A stretch of DNA of 64,000 bases from UBA1941 sp046329575 (GTDB taxonomy: Bacteria > Bacteroidota > Bacteroidia > Chitinophagales > LD1): positions 62,001 through 126,000 of the forward strand of contig JAXLUJ010000010.1 of NCBI GenBank assembly GCA_046329575.1. The letters are read 5' to 3'. Each line of letters starts with the position of its first letter. The stretch's first letter is position 1. The position numbers were made by a program, and so were the translations under genes. This document shows, piece after piece, positions 40,841 through 49,596 of this stretch. A model generated the notes under the pieces. It worked only from the letters and a program-made list of their open reading frames with translations, was not told where the DNA came from and did no database searches.

Positions 40841-40916
40841 CTACAAAAAAATACAATAAGAGCTTCAACGGTTTCTAAGCCCATATTTCGCTACGGCCTT
40901 TTCCTATTTTAGCCCA

Positions 40917-42350
40917 ATGAACGTTAAAGTAAATAAAACGAAAATTGTGGCCACATGGGGGCCGGCATGTGCTGATGAGAACGTAATGCTTGAAATGGTG
41001 CAGGCGGGAGTGGATGTGTTCCGTTTCAATTTTTCGCACGGCAAGCACGAAGTACACCTGGATGGATTTCAAAAGGTGCGAAAAATTTGTGAAACGCATG
41101 ATTTGCATGTTGGAATACTGGCCGATTTGCAAGGTCCGAAGATTAGATTGGGGCAGGTTCGCGATAATTTGGAAGTACTGGAAACCGGCAGCGAACTGGA
41201 AATTACCACCGAGCCGTGCATTAGTACCTTCAAAAAGATTTATGTAAGCTATGAAGATCTGGCCAAGGAGGCCGAACCCGGCGACAGTATTCTGATTGAC
41301 GATGGCAAAGTGGAGTTGAAGGTGCTTTCGACCGATGGCGATAAGTTACTAAAGGCCGTGGTGGTTGTAGGCGGAAAGATCAGCAACAATAAAGGGGTGA
41401 ATTTGCCTCATACCAAAACCAAAGTGCCTGCACTTACTGAGAAAGATAAGCGTGATTTGGATTTTGCCATTGCAAACGGAGCGAATTGGATTGCCTTATC
41501 GTTTGTACGCGCCGCCAAAGATGTTTTAGAACTGAAACGCATTATAGGCGAACGCAACAGCTATATGAAAGTGATGGCCAAAATCGAAAAGCCGGAAGCG
41601 TTGGAAGAACTGGATGCTATTATTGATGCGGCTGATGGCATTATGATTGCGCGTGGTGATTTGGCTGTTGAAGTACCACAGGAAAAGATGCCGTTGATTC
41701 AAAAAGACATCATCAAGCGCTGCATTCGCAAAGCCAAACCGGTGGTGGTGGCTACGCAGATGATGGACTCTATGATCGAAAATTCGAACCCCACACGTGC
41801 TGAGATAACCGATGTGGCGAATGCGTTAATTGATGGCACGGATGCGGTAATGCTGAGTGGCGAAACCAGTACCGGTAAATATCCTGTTCGTGTGATTCAG
41901 ATTATGGAGCGGATTCTGGATAATGTGGAGAGTGCTGACGATATTGTTTACAACAAGGCGCTGGTGCCCGACCGCAACTCGCCCTCTTTTTTGTCAGATG
42001 CCATTTGCTACAATGCCTCGCGCATGAGCGCTGAGCTGGGCGCGCGCGCCATTGTGGGAATGACCTTTTCGGGATATACCGGATTTATACTCTCCAGCTA
42101 TCGGCCTAAGGCGGAGATTTTCATTTTTACGGAAAACAAGCAATTGCTGAACACCCTTACGCTTTGTTGGGGCGTTCGGGCGTTCTATTACGATAAATTT
42201 GTGGGAACAGATACGTCTATCCGCGACGTGATTCGTATTCTGAAGGAGCGAAATTTGGTGAATCCGGGCGAAATGATTGTGAATACCGGCTCGATGCCAT
42301 TAGCTGCGCGTGGAAGGACGAACATGGTGAAAGTGACTATAATAGATTAA
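40917..42350 (+). CDS. pyk: Pyruvate kinase
   Basis: The 477-residue enzyme makes ATP and pyruvate from phosphoenolpyruvate. Motifs: KTKIVATWGPACAD, FRFNFSHGKHEVH, the catalytic-lysine segment VMAKIEKPEALEELD, the substrate loop IMIARGDLAVEV, and ATQMMDSMIENSNPTRAEITDVANAL, with a C-terminal regulatory domain. Length is normal for bacterial type I/II enzymes. It is flanked on both sides by GC-rich intergenic islands: the candidate structured RNA upstream and repeat copy B downstream. Confidence 0.97.
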   Translation: MNVKVNKTKIVATWGPACADENVMLEMVQAGVDVFRFNFSHGKHEVHLDGFQKVRKICETHDLHVGILADLQGPKIRLGQVRDNLEVLETGSELEITTEPCISTFKKIYVSYEDLAKEAEPGDSILIDDGKVELKVLSTDGDKLLKAVVVVGGKISNNKGVNLPHTKTKVPALTEKDKRDLDFAIANGANWIALSFVRAAKDVLELKRIIGERNSYMKVMAKIEKPEALEELDAIIDAADGIMIARGDLAVEVPQEKMPLIQKDIIKRCIRKAKPVVVATQMMDSMIENSNPTRAEITDVANALIDGTDAVMLSGETSTGKYPVRVIQIMERILDNVESADDIVYNKALVPDRNSPSFLSDAICYNASRMSAELGARAIVGMTFSGYTGFILSSYRPKAEIFIFTENKQLLNTLTLCWGVRAFYYDKFVGTDTSIRDVIRILKERNLVNPGEMIVNTGSMPLAARGRTNMVKVTIID

Positions 42351-42363
42351 TACTTTTCAGATG

Positions 42364-42472
42364 GCGCACTGCCGGTCATAGCGCCAGGGATGCGGAAGGC
42401 GCGACCGAAGGGAGCGGTGCGAAGGAGGAACGACTGAGCACGGAAGCGAAGCGTACCCTGTAGCAGCCCGCC
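42364..42472. repeat. GC-rich dispersed intergenic repeat, copy B
   Basis: This stretch aligns with 9142-9249 in the same orientation, sharing (plus strand) GGTGCG, AACGA, GAGCACGG, GCGAAGC, ACCC and the closing CCGCC blocks. It sits between the convergent pyk and cobalamin adenosyltransferase genes. A 10-bp stem (CCGCAACCCG 42471-42480 with CGGGTTGCGG 42517-42526) follows it directly. No protein is likely. Confidence 0.55.
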
Positions 42473-42536
42473 GCAACCCGCGTTAGTAAGCTTATTATAA
42501 TTCGCAACGATTTTTTCGGGTTGCGGGGCGTCCAAA
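42471..42536 (-). terminator. Large hairpin, possible terminator of the adenosyltransferase gene
   Basis: CCGCAACCCG (42471-42480) pairs with CGGGTTGCGG (42517-42526), and inside it CGTT pairs with AACG. On the minus strand the hairpin is preceded, not followed, by the long T-run, so it is not a textbook terminator for that gene; it may belong to the repeat element. Confidence 0.3.
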
Positions 42537-42545
42537 AAATAAAAA

Positions 42546-43094
42546 CTATTTACGGCCGTGCCATTCCACTTCCGGCACCTGTAACTGATGCGAAAAATAG
42601 CGTGCTAAGGTGAACAGATAGTCGCTTAGCCGATTCAGATATTTCAAAATTATGGGATCTACAGGGCTGGTATGATTCAGTGCCACTACCAGCCGTTCTG
42701 CGCGGCGGGAAACAGTGCGGGCAAGATGGCAATAGGAAATATGAATATGGCCGCCGGGCAGAATGAAGGCGCGCAAGGCTGGCAGCGATTCATCCATTTT
42801 ATCAATGGCAGTTTCCAGCTCCAGCACATCACTTTCCAATAAATCGGGCCGTGGCAGTTTGGTATTTTCTGGGTCGGCAGCCAAAGCCGCACCAATGGTA
42901 AAAAGGCGATCCTGAATGGTTTTCAGCAGTGTCTTCAGTTCATCCGTTGCTGCCACATCGCGCAACAGGCCGATCCAGGAATTCAGTTCGTCAGTAGTGC
43001 CGTAGGCTTCAATACGGAGGTCTGATTTGGATATTCTTCGGCCGCCGTAAAGTGCTGTTTCGCCGATATCACCGGTTTTTGTGTAGATTTTCAT
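42546..43094 (-). CDS. Cob(I)alamin adenosyltransferase, PduO type
   Basis: The 182-residue protein starts MKIYTKTGDIGETALYGGRRISKSD, the signature of PduO-type ATP:cob(I)alamin adenosyltransferases, with TTDELNSWIGLLRD and the C-terminal HLARTVSRRAERLVV ... LNRLSDYLFTLARY. It adds the adenosyl group to form coenzyme B12. No cobalamin riboswitch or other B12 gene is nearby. It starts 6 bases after the endonuclease-family gene on the same strand, so the two are likely co-transcribed. Confidence 0.95.
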   Translation of the reverse strand: MKIYTKTGDIGETALYGGRRISKSDLRIEAYGTTDELNSWIGLLRDVAATDELKTLLKTIQDRLFTIGAALAADPENTKLPRPDLLESDVLELETAIDKMDESLPALRAFILPGGHIHISYCHLARTVSRRAERLVVALNHTSPVDPIILKYLNRLSDYLFTLARYFSHQLQVPEVEWHGRK

Positions 43095-43100
43095 GGTTGC

Positions 43101-44153
43101 TTATTGAACCGCTTTTAATAACACAATGTAGGTTGGGAAGTGGTCGCTATAACCGTGGTTGTAAATATTTCCATCCCAGGTGCGTAGCGGATAACCCTTG
43201 AACTTGCCGGTTTTTTGAACCATAAAATCGCGGTTGTAGATCAATGCCTTTTGATAAAATACGCCGTTCTGTTCTTTTGGAAGAAACCCGTGCGAGATCA
43301 TAATTTGATCGAACAGATCCCAGGAATCGTTATAAGCCAGCGTTCCGATGCCTTTCTTATAATAATTCCAGAACGGGTTAAACATACCGCCCGGCTGTAC
43401 TTTTTCCTTATCAGCCTTAGCGCCTATAATTTTGGCACAAGAAGTATTGGAGGGATCATCGTTCAGATCGCCCATCACTACGGCCTTGGTTTCGGGATTC
43501 AAAACCATAAGTGAGTCAATGATTTTTCGGGAAACGCCTGCTGCAATTTCGCGAAGCGGACGGCTGGCTTCTTCGCCGCCACGCCTCGACGGCCAGTGGT
43601 TCACAAAAATGTGGATGGTATCAGACAGCATGTATCGCACCGTAACCCAAAGCACATCGCGGGTTTGGTGAGGAAATGAATCGCCACGTTCAACAGGCAG
43701 GGTAACATGAAGCGGACGGCTTTGAAGCACCGTCATATATTTGGGATTATAGAGGAAGGCCACATCCACGCCGCGGGAGTCGGGCGAATCGTAATGCACG
43801 ATTTTAAAATTAGATGGCTTCAGTTTGGGATGCGCCACCAGATCGTTCAGTACATTATCGTTCTCAATTTCGGCCACACCAAAACACGAGAGACCATCGG
43901 GTGTGATGTCCTTGCCTATGCCAGAAAGCACTTCGGCCAAACGCCCCACCTTATCGCGGTAAACTTCGGTATTGTAGTGTCGTTCAGACTTTGGCAGAAA
44001 TTCGGCATCATCTACAAAGGGCTGGTCGATGGTATCATAGAAATTCTCGAGATTGTAGAAGCCTATCAGGCCAACTTTATACTGTTTAGTTTCCTGCGCG
44101 CAAAGCCCCGCAGTAACCAGCAACAGCATCGCAATGATGTAGCTCTTTTTCAT
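43101..44153 (-). CDS. Secreted endonuclease/exonuclease/phosphatase family protein
   Basis: The protein of about 350 residues has a signal peptide (MKKSYIIAMLLLVTAGLCAQ) and a DNase I-like fold: IGFYNLENFYDT, CFGVAEIENDNVLNDLV, FVNHWPSRRGGEEASRPLR, AVVMGDLNDDPSN and a terminal GYSDHFPTYIVL with the catalytic Asp-His. It may hydrolyse nucleic acid or phosphodiesters outside the cytoplasm; the substrate is unknown. ATG 44153 is chosen because the upstream in-frame ATG at 44177 would prefix the signal peptide. Confidence 0.9.
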   Translation of the reverse strand: MKKSYIIAMLLLVTAGLCAQETKQYKVGLIGFYNLENFYDTIDQPFVDDAEFLPKSERHYNTEVYRDKVGRLAEVLSGIGKDITPDGLSCFGVAEIENDNVLNDLVAHPKLKPSNFKIVHYDSPDSRGVDVAFLYNPKYMTVLQSRPLHVTLPVERGDSFPHQTRDVLWVTVRYMLSDTIHIFVNHWPSRRGGEEASRPLREIAAGVSRKIIDSLMVLNPETKAVVMGDLNDDPSNTSCAKIIGAKADKEKVQPGGMFNPFWNYYKKGIGTLAYNDSWDLFDQIMISHGFLPKEQNGVFYQKALIYNRDFMVQKTGKFKGYPLRTWDGNIYNHGYSDHFPTYIVLLKAVQ

Positions 44154-44209
44154 GCCGTGAAGAAAGAAATAAACCATGTTTAACGAAAGCGCTTAACAAG
44201 GATTTAATA

Positions 44210-44248
44210 AAAAGAAAAAGGGCCTTACTGGAAGGCCCTTTTTCTTTT
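44210..44248 (-). terminator. Rho-independent terminator of the outer-membrane protein gene
   Basis: A perfect 17-bp inverted repeat (AAAAGAAAAAGGGCCTT with its complement, loop of five) lies 15 bases past the minus-strand stop at 44263. It is symmetric, so it could work on both strands. Confidence 0.88.
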
Positions 44249-44262
44249 AGGAGTGAAAGCGT

Positions 44263-45102
44263 TTATTTTTTAGCAGGAGTTACGGTGACTTTACTACCGT
44301 TAGGATTTGGTTTGGAATTGGAAGGATTTGGTTCGTTGGCATTCTTTTTTGAGCCACCCGCGCTTCCTGAATTTCCATTACCTGCACTTTTCGCATTTGA
44401 CTCCACTTTTGGGTTGGCCGGTTTTGAAGGCTCTACCCGTGAGGTACGTTGCACTTCGGCGGTACTGCCGTTGCCGCCCATTTTAAAGGTAATACCGGCA
44501 TTTACAAAGGTTTTTCCATAGCCGAACTCTGCATTCACAGCAATATTTGGCTTGAAGTAGTAGCGGGCGCCCACTTGAGGACCTACAAACAGAATCGGCA
44601 ATACGCGAGTTCCGCCATAGTAGTTGTACTTATCAAAATCAACGGCAAAGCCTGAACCGATGTTCAAGCCGGCATAGATATCGAGTTTATCGGAATGCAT
44701 GCGGTCGCCTTTTCCGGTTTTATCGGCTATTAATTGATAGAAGTGAAAATTAGCCAAGGCGCCAATTGGAACTACCAATTGCGGATCGCTGTTATAATAG
44801 CTGTAGTAATATAAACTGCCTAAACCCGTTCCGGCATTTCCTCCAAAACCAGCAGTAAAACCTACACCTACATATTTATGAACTGCAAATTCCATTTGCA
44901 CGTTAATCACCCCGCTTAAACGCGAGTAGTAGGATGGGTAATAATAGGTGCCGTAATGATGGCTGGCGTAATTCGGGTCAAATTCAAAAGTGTTGGTACC
45001 ACCCAATCCTAAGGTGAGAAGCTTAGTGCCGCGATCGAAGGCTTGAGCTTGAGTTTCGGTTAAAATGCCGCAAAGGGCTAACAGCAATACAATTTTTTTC
45101 AT
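44263..45102 (-). CDS. Outer-membrane beta-barrel protein with Asn/Pro/Lys-rich tail
   Basis: The protein of about 279 residues has a signal peptide (MKKIVLLLALCGILTETQAQ), then an eight-strand-like small barrel rich in Tyr and Gly (YVGVGFTAGFGGNAG; VGPQVGARYYFKPNIAVNAEFGYGKTFVNAGITFKMG). After the last strand comes a low-complexity tail of roughly 65 residues dominated by N, P, S, G and K (EPSKPANPKVESNAK ... KPNPNGSKVTVTPAKK). I recognise no specific family. ATG 45102 is supported by a -7 box at 45124-45131. Confidence 0.8.
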   Translation of the reverse strand: MKKIVLLLALCGILTETQAQAFDRGTKLLTLGLGGTNTFEFDPNYASHHYGTYYYPSYYSRLSGVINVQMEFAVHKYVGVGFTAGFGGNAGTGLGSLYYYSYYNSDPQLVVPIGALANFHFYQLIADKTGKGDRMHSDKLDIYAGLNIGSGFAVDFDKYNYYGGTRVLPILFVGPQVGARYYFKPNIAVNAEFGYGKTFVNAGITFKMGGNGSTAEVQRTSRVEPSKPANPKVESNAKSAGNGNSGSAGGSKKNANEPNPSNSKPNPNGSKVTVTPAKK

Positions 45103-45123
45103 AGCTACGTTTTTAAGTCGCCG

Positions 45124-45131
45124 CAAATATA
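45124..45131 (-). promoter_or_regulatory. -7 box of the outer-membrane protein gene
   Basis: Minus-strand TATATTTG is an exact TAnnTTTG match; the predicted start near 45120 leaves an 18-base leader. A -33 TTG at ideal spacing is not evident. Confidence 0.5.
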
Positions 45132-45271
45132 CGGGCAACTTTTGGCAAAAGCAGGACAAAAATCAGTTTTACTTTCTACCTGATAACAATGCCGTAGGTG
45201 TTTGATGATAAAATCAGACAGAAAAAATAGGGCATGAATTGGGTGCGCAGTATTTTGCTATTTTGCGGCCT

Positions 45272-46813
45272 ATGCAAAAAGAACTGGAGGTATTAAAACA
45301 TAAAATTGCACAGGCGAAAGAAGCAGGTGGCAAAGAACGCATTGCATCGCAGCACAAAAAGGGGAAACTTACAGCGCGCGAGCGTATTGAACTGCTGGTA
45401 GATGAGGGCTCATTTGAAGAGATCGGTATGCTGGTAGAACATCGCGGACGGGATTTTGGCATTGATAAGGAAATTTATTTGGGCGATGGTGTGGTAACCG
45501 GTTATGGGTCTATAGATGGGCGGCCGGTTTATGTATTTTCGCAGGACTTCACTGTATTTGGCGGTTCACTTTCTGAAACACATGCTGAAAAAATTGTGAA
45601 GGTGATGGATTTGGCCATGAAAAATGGTGTTCCGTTAATTGGGTTGAACGATTCGGGTGGCGCGCGTATTCAGGAGGGCGTGGTTTCTTTAGGCGGCTAT
45701 GCCGATATTTTTTACAGAAATGTATTGGCATCGGGCGTTATTCCTCAGATTTCAGCTATTATGGGACCTTGCGCCGGGGGAGCCGTGTATTCACCGGCCA
45801 TGACCGATTTCATTGCCATGGTGGAGCAAACCTCGTACATGTTCGTAACCGGCCCGAATGTGGTAAAAACAGTAACCCATGAGGATGTGACCAGCGAAGA
45901 ACTGGGAGGCGCACACACCCATGCAGCTAAAAGCGGCGTTACTCATTTTTCATTTGCCAACGAAGTAGAATGTTTGAATGGTATTAAGAAGTTGTTTAGT
46001 TACATACCGCAGAACTGTGAGGAGTTGGTGCCGCACAATAATTACGAACCTGGTGAGGAGTGGCGGCCTAAGTTAAACACTATTATTCCGGAAAATCCTT
46101 CACAGCCGTATGATGTAAGGGATATCATTTCAGAGTTAGCCGATAATGAATCGTTTTTTGAAGTGCATAAAGATTATGCTGAGAACATTGTAGTTGGATT
46201 TGCGCGGCTGGCAGGCCGTTCCATAGGTATTGTAGCCAATCAACCGGCAATACTGGCAGGCGTTCTGGATATCAATTCTTCGAAGAAGGCGGCGCGCTTT
46301 GTGCGCTTCTGCGATTGTTTCAACATCCCATTGCTCACTTTGGTGGATGTTCCGGGTTTTTTACCGGGCACCGACCAGGAATGGCACGGCATTATTTCGA
46401 ATGGCGCTAAATTATTGTATGCATTCAGCGAAGCTACCGTTCCCAAAATCACCGTTATTGTTCGCAAAGCTTATGGTGGGGCTTATGATGTAATGAACTC
46501 GAAACATATTGGCGCCGATATGAACTTTGCGTGGCCTAATGCCGAAATCGCTGTAATGGGAGCCAAGGGTGCAGCAGAGATCATCTTCAAGAAAGAAATT
46601 ACGGCAGCCGCTGATCCTAACGCCAAACTTCAGGAAATGGTGGCCCTTTACACACAAAATTTCGCCCACCCTTATAAGGCCGCGGCACGTGGTTATGTAG
46701 ATGAAGTAATAGAACCGGCGGCTACGCGTCAAAAGCTGATTCGCGCCTTTTCTATCAATGAGAATAAAGCGCAACAACTTCCAAAGAAAAAGCACGGCAA
46801 CATTCCGTTGTAA
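45272..46813 (+). CDS. Acyl-CoA (propionyl-CoA type) carboxylase beta subunit
   Basis: The carboxyltransferase of about 513 residues has QHKKGKLTARERIELLVDEGSFEEIG, DFTVFGGSLSETHAEKIVKVMD, the acyl-CoA oxyanion loop LNDSGGARIQEGV and the biotin-side segment GGAYDVMNSKHIGADMNFAWPNAEIAVMG. It transfers CO2 from carboxybiotin to propionyl-CoA or a related acyl-CoA. The biotin carboxylase/BCCP subunits are not adjacent. ATG 45272 is chosen; an upstream in-frame start at 45239 adds eleven residues. TTG-N17-TATTTTGC just before it suggests a start almost at the ATG. The GT2 gene overlaps its stop by one base. Confidence 0.93.
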   Translation: MQKELEVLKHKIAQAKEAGGKERIASQHKKGKLTARERIELLVDEGSFEEIGMLVEHRGRDFGIDKEIYLGDGVVTGYGSIDGRPVYVFSQDFTVFGGSLSETHAEKIVKVMDLAMKNGVPLIGLNDSGGARIQEGVVSLGGYADIFYRNVLASGVIPQISAIMGPCAGGAVYSPAMTDFIAMVEQTSYMFVTGPNVVKTVTHEDVTSEELGGAHTHAAKSGVTHFSFANEVECLNGIKKLFSYIPQNCEELVPHNNYEPGEEWRPKLNTIIPENPSQPYDVRDIISELADNESFFEVHKDYAENIVVGFARLAGRSIGIVANQPAILAGVLDINSSKKAARFVRFCDCFNIPLLTLVDVPGFLPGTDQEWHGIISNGAKLLYAFSEATVPKITVIVRKAYGGAYDVMNSKHIGADMNFAWPNAEIAVMGAKGAAEIIFKKEITAAADPNAKLQEMVALYTQNFAHPYKAAARGYVDEVIEPAATRQKLIRAFSINENKAQQLPKKKHGNIPL

Positions 46814-47829
46814 TGTTTATGGCACAGCATAAAGTTGCCGTGGTGATCTTAGGTTGGAATGGCAAAAAATTCCTGGAGCAATTTCTGCCTTCAGTAGTTT
46901 CCAACAGCGCCGGCGAGGGTTTTGTAGTGGTGTATGCCGATAATGCCTCCTCGGATGGATCAGTGGAATTTGTGAAAGAACAATTCCCGACGGTTGAAAT
47001 TATTGAAACCGGCGCCAATCTAGGTTTTGCCGGTGGTTACAATGCGGCATTAAAACAGGTGAACGCCGAATACTACGTTCTTTTAAATCAAGATGTAGAA
47101 GTAGCGCCAAACTGGTTGTTGCCTCTTGTTAGGGTATTAGATAGCAATTCAAATATTGCTGCAGCCCAGCCAAAGTTGAGGGCTTTTGCCGATCGGAATG
47201 CATTTGAATATGCAGGAGCATCCGGAGGATATGTCGATTTTTTGGGATTTGCTTTTTGCCGGGGCCGCGTTTTCGATTTTATAGAAAAGGATTCCGGACA
47301 GTATGATACCACGGTTCCCATTTTTTGGGCCAGTGGTGCGGCGCTGTTCATACGAGCTTCAGTATATCATGAAGCCGGAGGTTTGGATGAAGATTTCTTT
47401 GCTCATCAGGAAGAAATCGATCTTTGCTGGAGGGTATTGCGATTGGGCTATCAGATCATGGCTGTTCCGGAATCGGTGGTATATCACGTGGGCGGCGGCA
47501 GCCTTCCGCAGGGAAATCCCAGAAAAACTTATCTGAACTTCAGGAATAATTTGTTCCTGCTTTTAAAAAATCTTCCGGCCTCAGCCCTGTGGTGGAAACT
47601 GCCTTTGCGCCTGATGTTGGATGTTGTGGCAGCCTATTACAGCGTATTAAAAAATCGCAACCTCAATGATTTCAGCGCCATTGCTAAAGCTCACTTGCAC
47701 TTTTTCTCCTCCTTTAATTCTATGTACGTAAAAAGAAATAAAGGCGTAAAGGCAGTGAATCTTTATTCTAAAAGTGTGGTGTGGCACTATTTTATTAAGG
47801 GAAAGAAAACCTTTTCTGAATTGCAATGA
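46813..47829 (+). CDS. Glycosyltransferase family 2
   Basis: The 338-residue GT-A enzyme has VAVVILGWNGKKFLEQFLPS, VVYADNASSDGS, ANLGFAGGYNAAL, the metal/nucleotide motif LLNQDVEVAPNWL and the acceptor-side FFAHQEEIDLCWRVLRLGY with PESVVYHVGGGS, typical of rhamnosyl-type GT2 transferases. It likely adds a sugar to a surface polysaccharide; donor and acceptor are unknown. A second ATG 6 bases downstream (MAQHK) is an equally good start. It overlaps the carboxylase stop by one base and the SixA-like start by four. Confidence 0.92.
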   Translation: MFMAQHKVAVVILGWNGKKFLEQFLPSVVSNSAGEGFVVVYADNASSDGSVEFVKEQFPTVEIIETGANLGFAGGYNAALKQVNAEYYVLLNQDVEVAPNWLLPLVRVLDSNSNIAAAQPKLRAFADRNAFEYAGASGGYVDFLGFAFCRGRVFDFIEKDSGQYDTTVPIFWASGAALFIRASVYHEAGGLDEDFFAHQEEIDLCWRVLRLGYQIMAVPESVVYHVGGGSLPQGNPRKTYLNFRNNLFLLLKNLPASALWWKLPLRLMLDVVAAYYSVLKNRNLNDFSAIAKAHLHFFSSFNSMYVKRNKGVKAVNLYSKSVVWHYFIKGKKTFSELQ

Positions 47830-48323
47830 AAACCTTGGTATTACTGCGCCACATCAAATCAGGTAAACTAACTCCTGTACCCGATTTCGAAAGAACTATC
47901 GTGGAGGAACGAAGACCGGACATGAATAAGGTGACAGCGGCTTTGCGCAACACCAAATTTTCACCCGAACGCATCTTGTCCAGTCCTTCAGTAAGAACGC
48001 GCCAAACCGCAGAAGCTTTCTGCACGGAATACGGTTTGAATTCAGAACAAGTTACTTATATCGATAACTTGTACGAAGCCAGTTTGGAAGATATTGTAGA
48101 AGCACTCAAGACACTCCCTGATTCAGTAAACAATGTGGTGATTGTGGGCCACAATCCTTCCATTACTGAAGCCGCCAATCGCCTTTCAAATGCGAGGGTG
48201 GACAATGTTCCCACCTGCGGCGTGGTAGGAATTCATTTTGACGGAAATTCATGGAAAGAGGCACTGAGTCAACGAGGGCAGCTCATTTTTTTCTTTGCGC
48301 CAAAATTATTGTCAATCGAATGA
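47826..48323 (+). CDS. SixA-like histidine phosphatase
   Basis: The 165-residue histidine phosphatase superfamily member starts MKTLVLLRHIKSGK; the nucleophile His9 is in R-H-I, where most superfamily members have RHG and SixA-type proteins often RHA. Further conserved parts are ILSSPSVRTRQTAEAF and VVIVGHNPSITEAANRL with the second catalytic His. SixA dephosphorylates phosphohistidine domains, but the target here is unknown. ATGA overlaps link it to the GT2 gene upstream and the FMN reductase downstream. Confidence 0.9.
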   Translation: MKTLVLLRHIKSGKLTPVPDFERTIVEERRPDMNKVTAALRNTKFSPERILSSPSVRTRQTAEAFCTEYGLNSEQVTYIDNLYEASLEDIVEALKTLPDSVNNVVIVGHNPSITEAANRLSNARVDNVPTCGVVGIHFDGNSWKEALSQRGQLIFFFAPKLLSIE

Positions 48324-48880
48324 AGACCGGAATTATTATTGGAAGCACACGCCCCAATCGTTTGGGAGAAGGAGTGGCGGCCTGGGTGCTGGAGCAATCG
48401 CGCCAATTTCACGAGTTAGAATTTGAAGTGTTGGATCTTAAAGCTTTTGAATTGCCTTTATTGAATGAACCTGTTCCTGCCTCGGCAAGTAAGGGAAATT
48501 ACCAACATCAACACACGCGAAAATGGGCAGAGGCCGTAAACGCCTGCCAAAGCTTTGTTTTCGTTACCCCTGAATACAATCACGGTACTTCTGCCGCGCT
48601 TAAAAATGCTATCGACTACTTGTTTCAGGAGTGGGATGGCAAGCCTTGCGCATTTGTAAGTTATGGAGCTGCCGGAGGCATCAGGGCAGTGGAACAACTA
48701 CGGCAAAACGTAATTACAGTGGGTTTGATCGCCATTCGTCCTCAGGTTACCTTTAATCTGGCCACTGATTTCGATAATGGAATATTGAAACCCAACGAAC
48801 GCCATCAACGAACGCTGTCGGGTTTATTTACTGAGTTACACCGATGGACGCTTAGTTGTAGCTATTACCGCAACCAATAA
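48320..48880 (+). CDS. NADPH-dependent FMN reductase family protein
   Basis: The flavodoxin-like protein of about 186 residues starts MKTGIIIGSTRPNRLGEGVAAWV, with the FMN phosphate-binding loop GSTRPNR, and carries VFVTPEYNHGTSAALKNAIDYL and SYGAAGGIRAVEQLR, all typical of the NADPH_FMN_red family (azoreductase/quinone reductase-like). ATG 48320 overlaps the SixA-like stop; a longer frame from 48251 is not needed. The physiological electron acceptor is unknown. Confidence 0.92.
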   Translation: MKTGIIIGSTRPNRLGEGVAAWVLEQSRQFHELEFEVLDLKAFELPLLNEPVPASASKGNYQHQHTRKWAEAVNACQSFVFVTPEYNHGTSAALKNAIDYLFQEWDGKPCAFVSYGAAGGIRAVEQLRQNVITVGLIAIRPQVTFNLATDFDNGILKPNERHQRTLSGLFTELHRWTLSCSYYRNQ

Positions 48881-48882
48881 AA

Positions 48883-49593
48883 TCAGATATCGCCAGGCAG
48901 CGGACGTATTGTAATGTCCTCAACTACGGCTGATGGCGAAAGCTGATACAAATCGAAAACTAATTTTCCAATGTCAGCAGCCGAAATAAAACGGTTTGCA
49001 TCTAGCTCTGTTCCCTTCCACGAATCGGTAAGTGTTGCGCCAGGCATCATTGAGGTAACCTTGATGTTATGCGGTTTTAATTCTTCCCTCAAAGCCTTTG
49101 AAAAACCAAGTAAACCAAATTTTGAAATGCTGTAAGAGCCGCCGTTATGATAAGCTTGTAAAGAGGCGATAGAACAAATATTAAAAACGGCGCCGGTTTT
49201 GGCTTCAATTAACGGTGGCAACATCGCTCTGGTGAAATGATAGGCGCTGTAAAGGTTCGTCTGAATTAATTTTTCCAAAACGCCATCTTCTTCTGAAATC
49301 ACCTGACCGGGAAGAAAAACACCGGCATTATTAACAATCACGCTTGCCTTTTTCCATTGTTGCAGAATGGTTGCAGCAAATTCAAGCAATTGTTTTCGGT
49401 CAGTAACATCTGCCTGAAAGAAAATATGATTTGCGGCCGGGGAAACCTCCGAAATTTCACGTTGCAACTGTTCCAATGAATCGGAATTTCGGGCACAAAC
49501 GGCCACTCTAAAACCATTTTTCGCAAAGTGAAGTGCGATAGCCTTACCTATTCCTTTAGAGCCTCCTGTGATGGCTATTGTTTGATTGTTCAT
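48883..49593 (-). CDS. SDR family oxidoreductase (3-oxoacyl reductase-like)
   Basis: The 236-residue classical SDR has ITGGSKGIGKAIALHFA, VIVNNAGVFLPG, catalytic Ser in NICSIASLQAYHNGG and YSISKFGLLGFSKALREEL (YxxxK). The fold resembles FabG and sepiapterin reductase-type enzymes. The substrate is not determinable. It ends 2 bases from the convergent FMN reductase and starts 3 bases after the barrel-protein stop, so it may be the last gene of the receptor operon. Confidence 0.9.
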   Translation of the reverse strand: MNNQTIAITGGSKGIGKAIALHFAKNGFRVAVCARNSDSLEQLQREISEVSPAANHIFFQADVTDRKQLLEFAATILQQWKKASVIVNNAGVFLPGQVISEEDGVLEKLIQTNLYSAYHFTRAMLPPLIEAKTGAVFNICSIASLQAYHNGGSYSISKFGLLGFSKALREELKPHNIKVTSMMPGATLTDSWKGTELDANRFISAADIGKLVFDLYQLSPSAVVEDITIRPLPGDI

Positions 49594-49596
49594 ACT

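Larger units (their letters stand above)
40584..40916. other. 333-base intergenic region between rseP and pyk
   Basis: No plausible protein is encoded. It holds the rseP promoter, the candidate structured RNA at 40657-40840, and a pyk leader. The segment just before pyk contains TATTTTAG, a weak -7 candidate at 40905-40912, but no good -33 partner was seen. Confidence 0.7.

Noticed and set aside
42347..42535. Open frame on the minus strand after pyk
   Set aside because: It lies in repeat copy B and the attached hairpin and has no homologous protein character.
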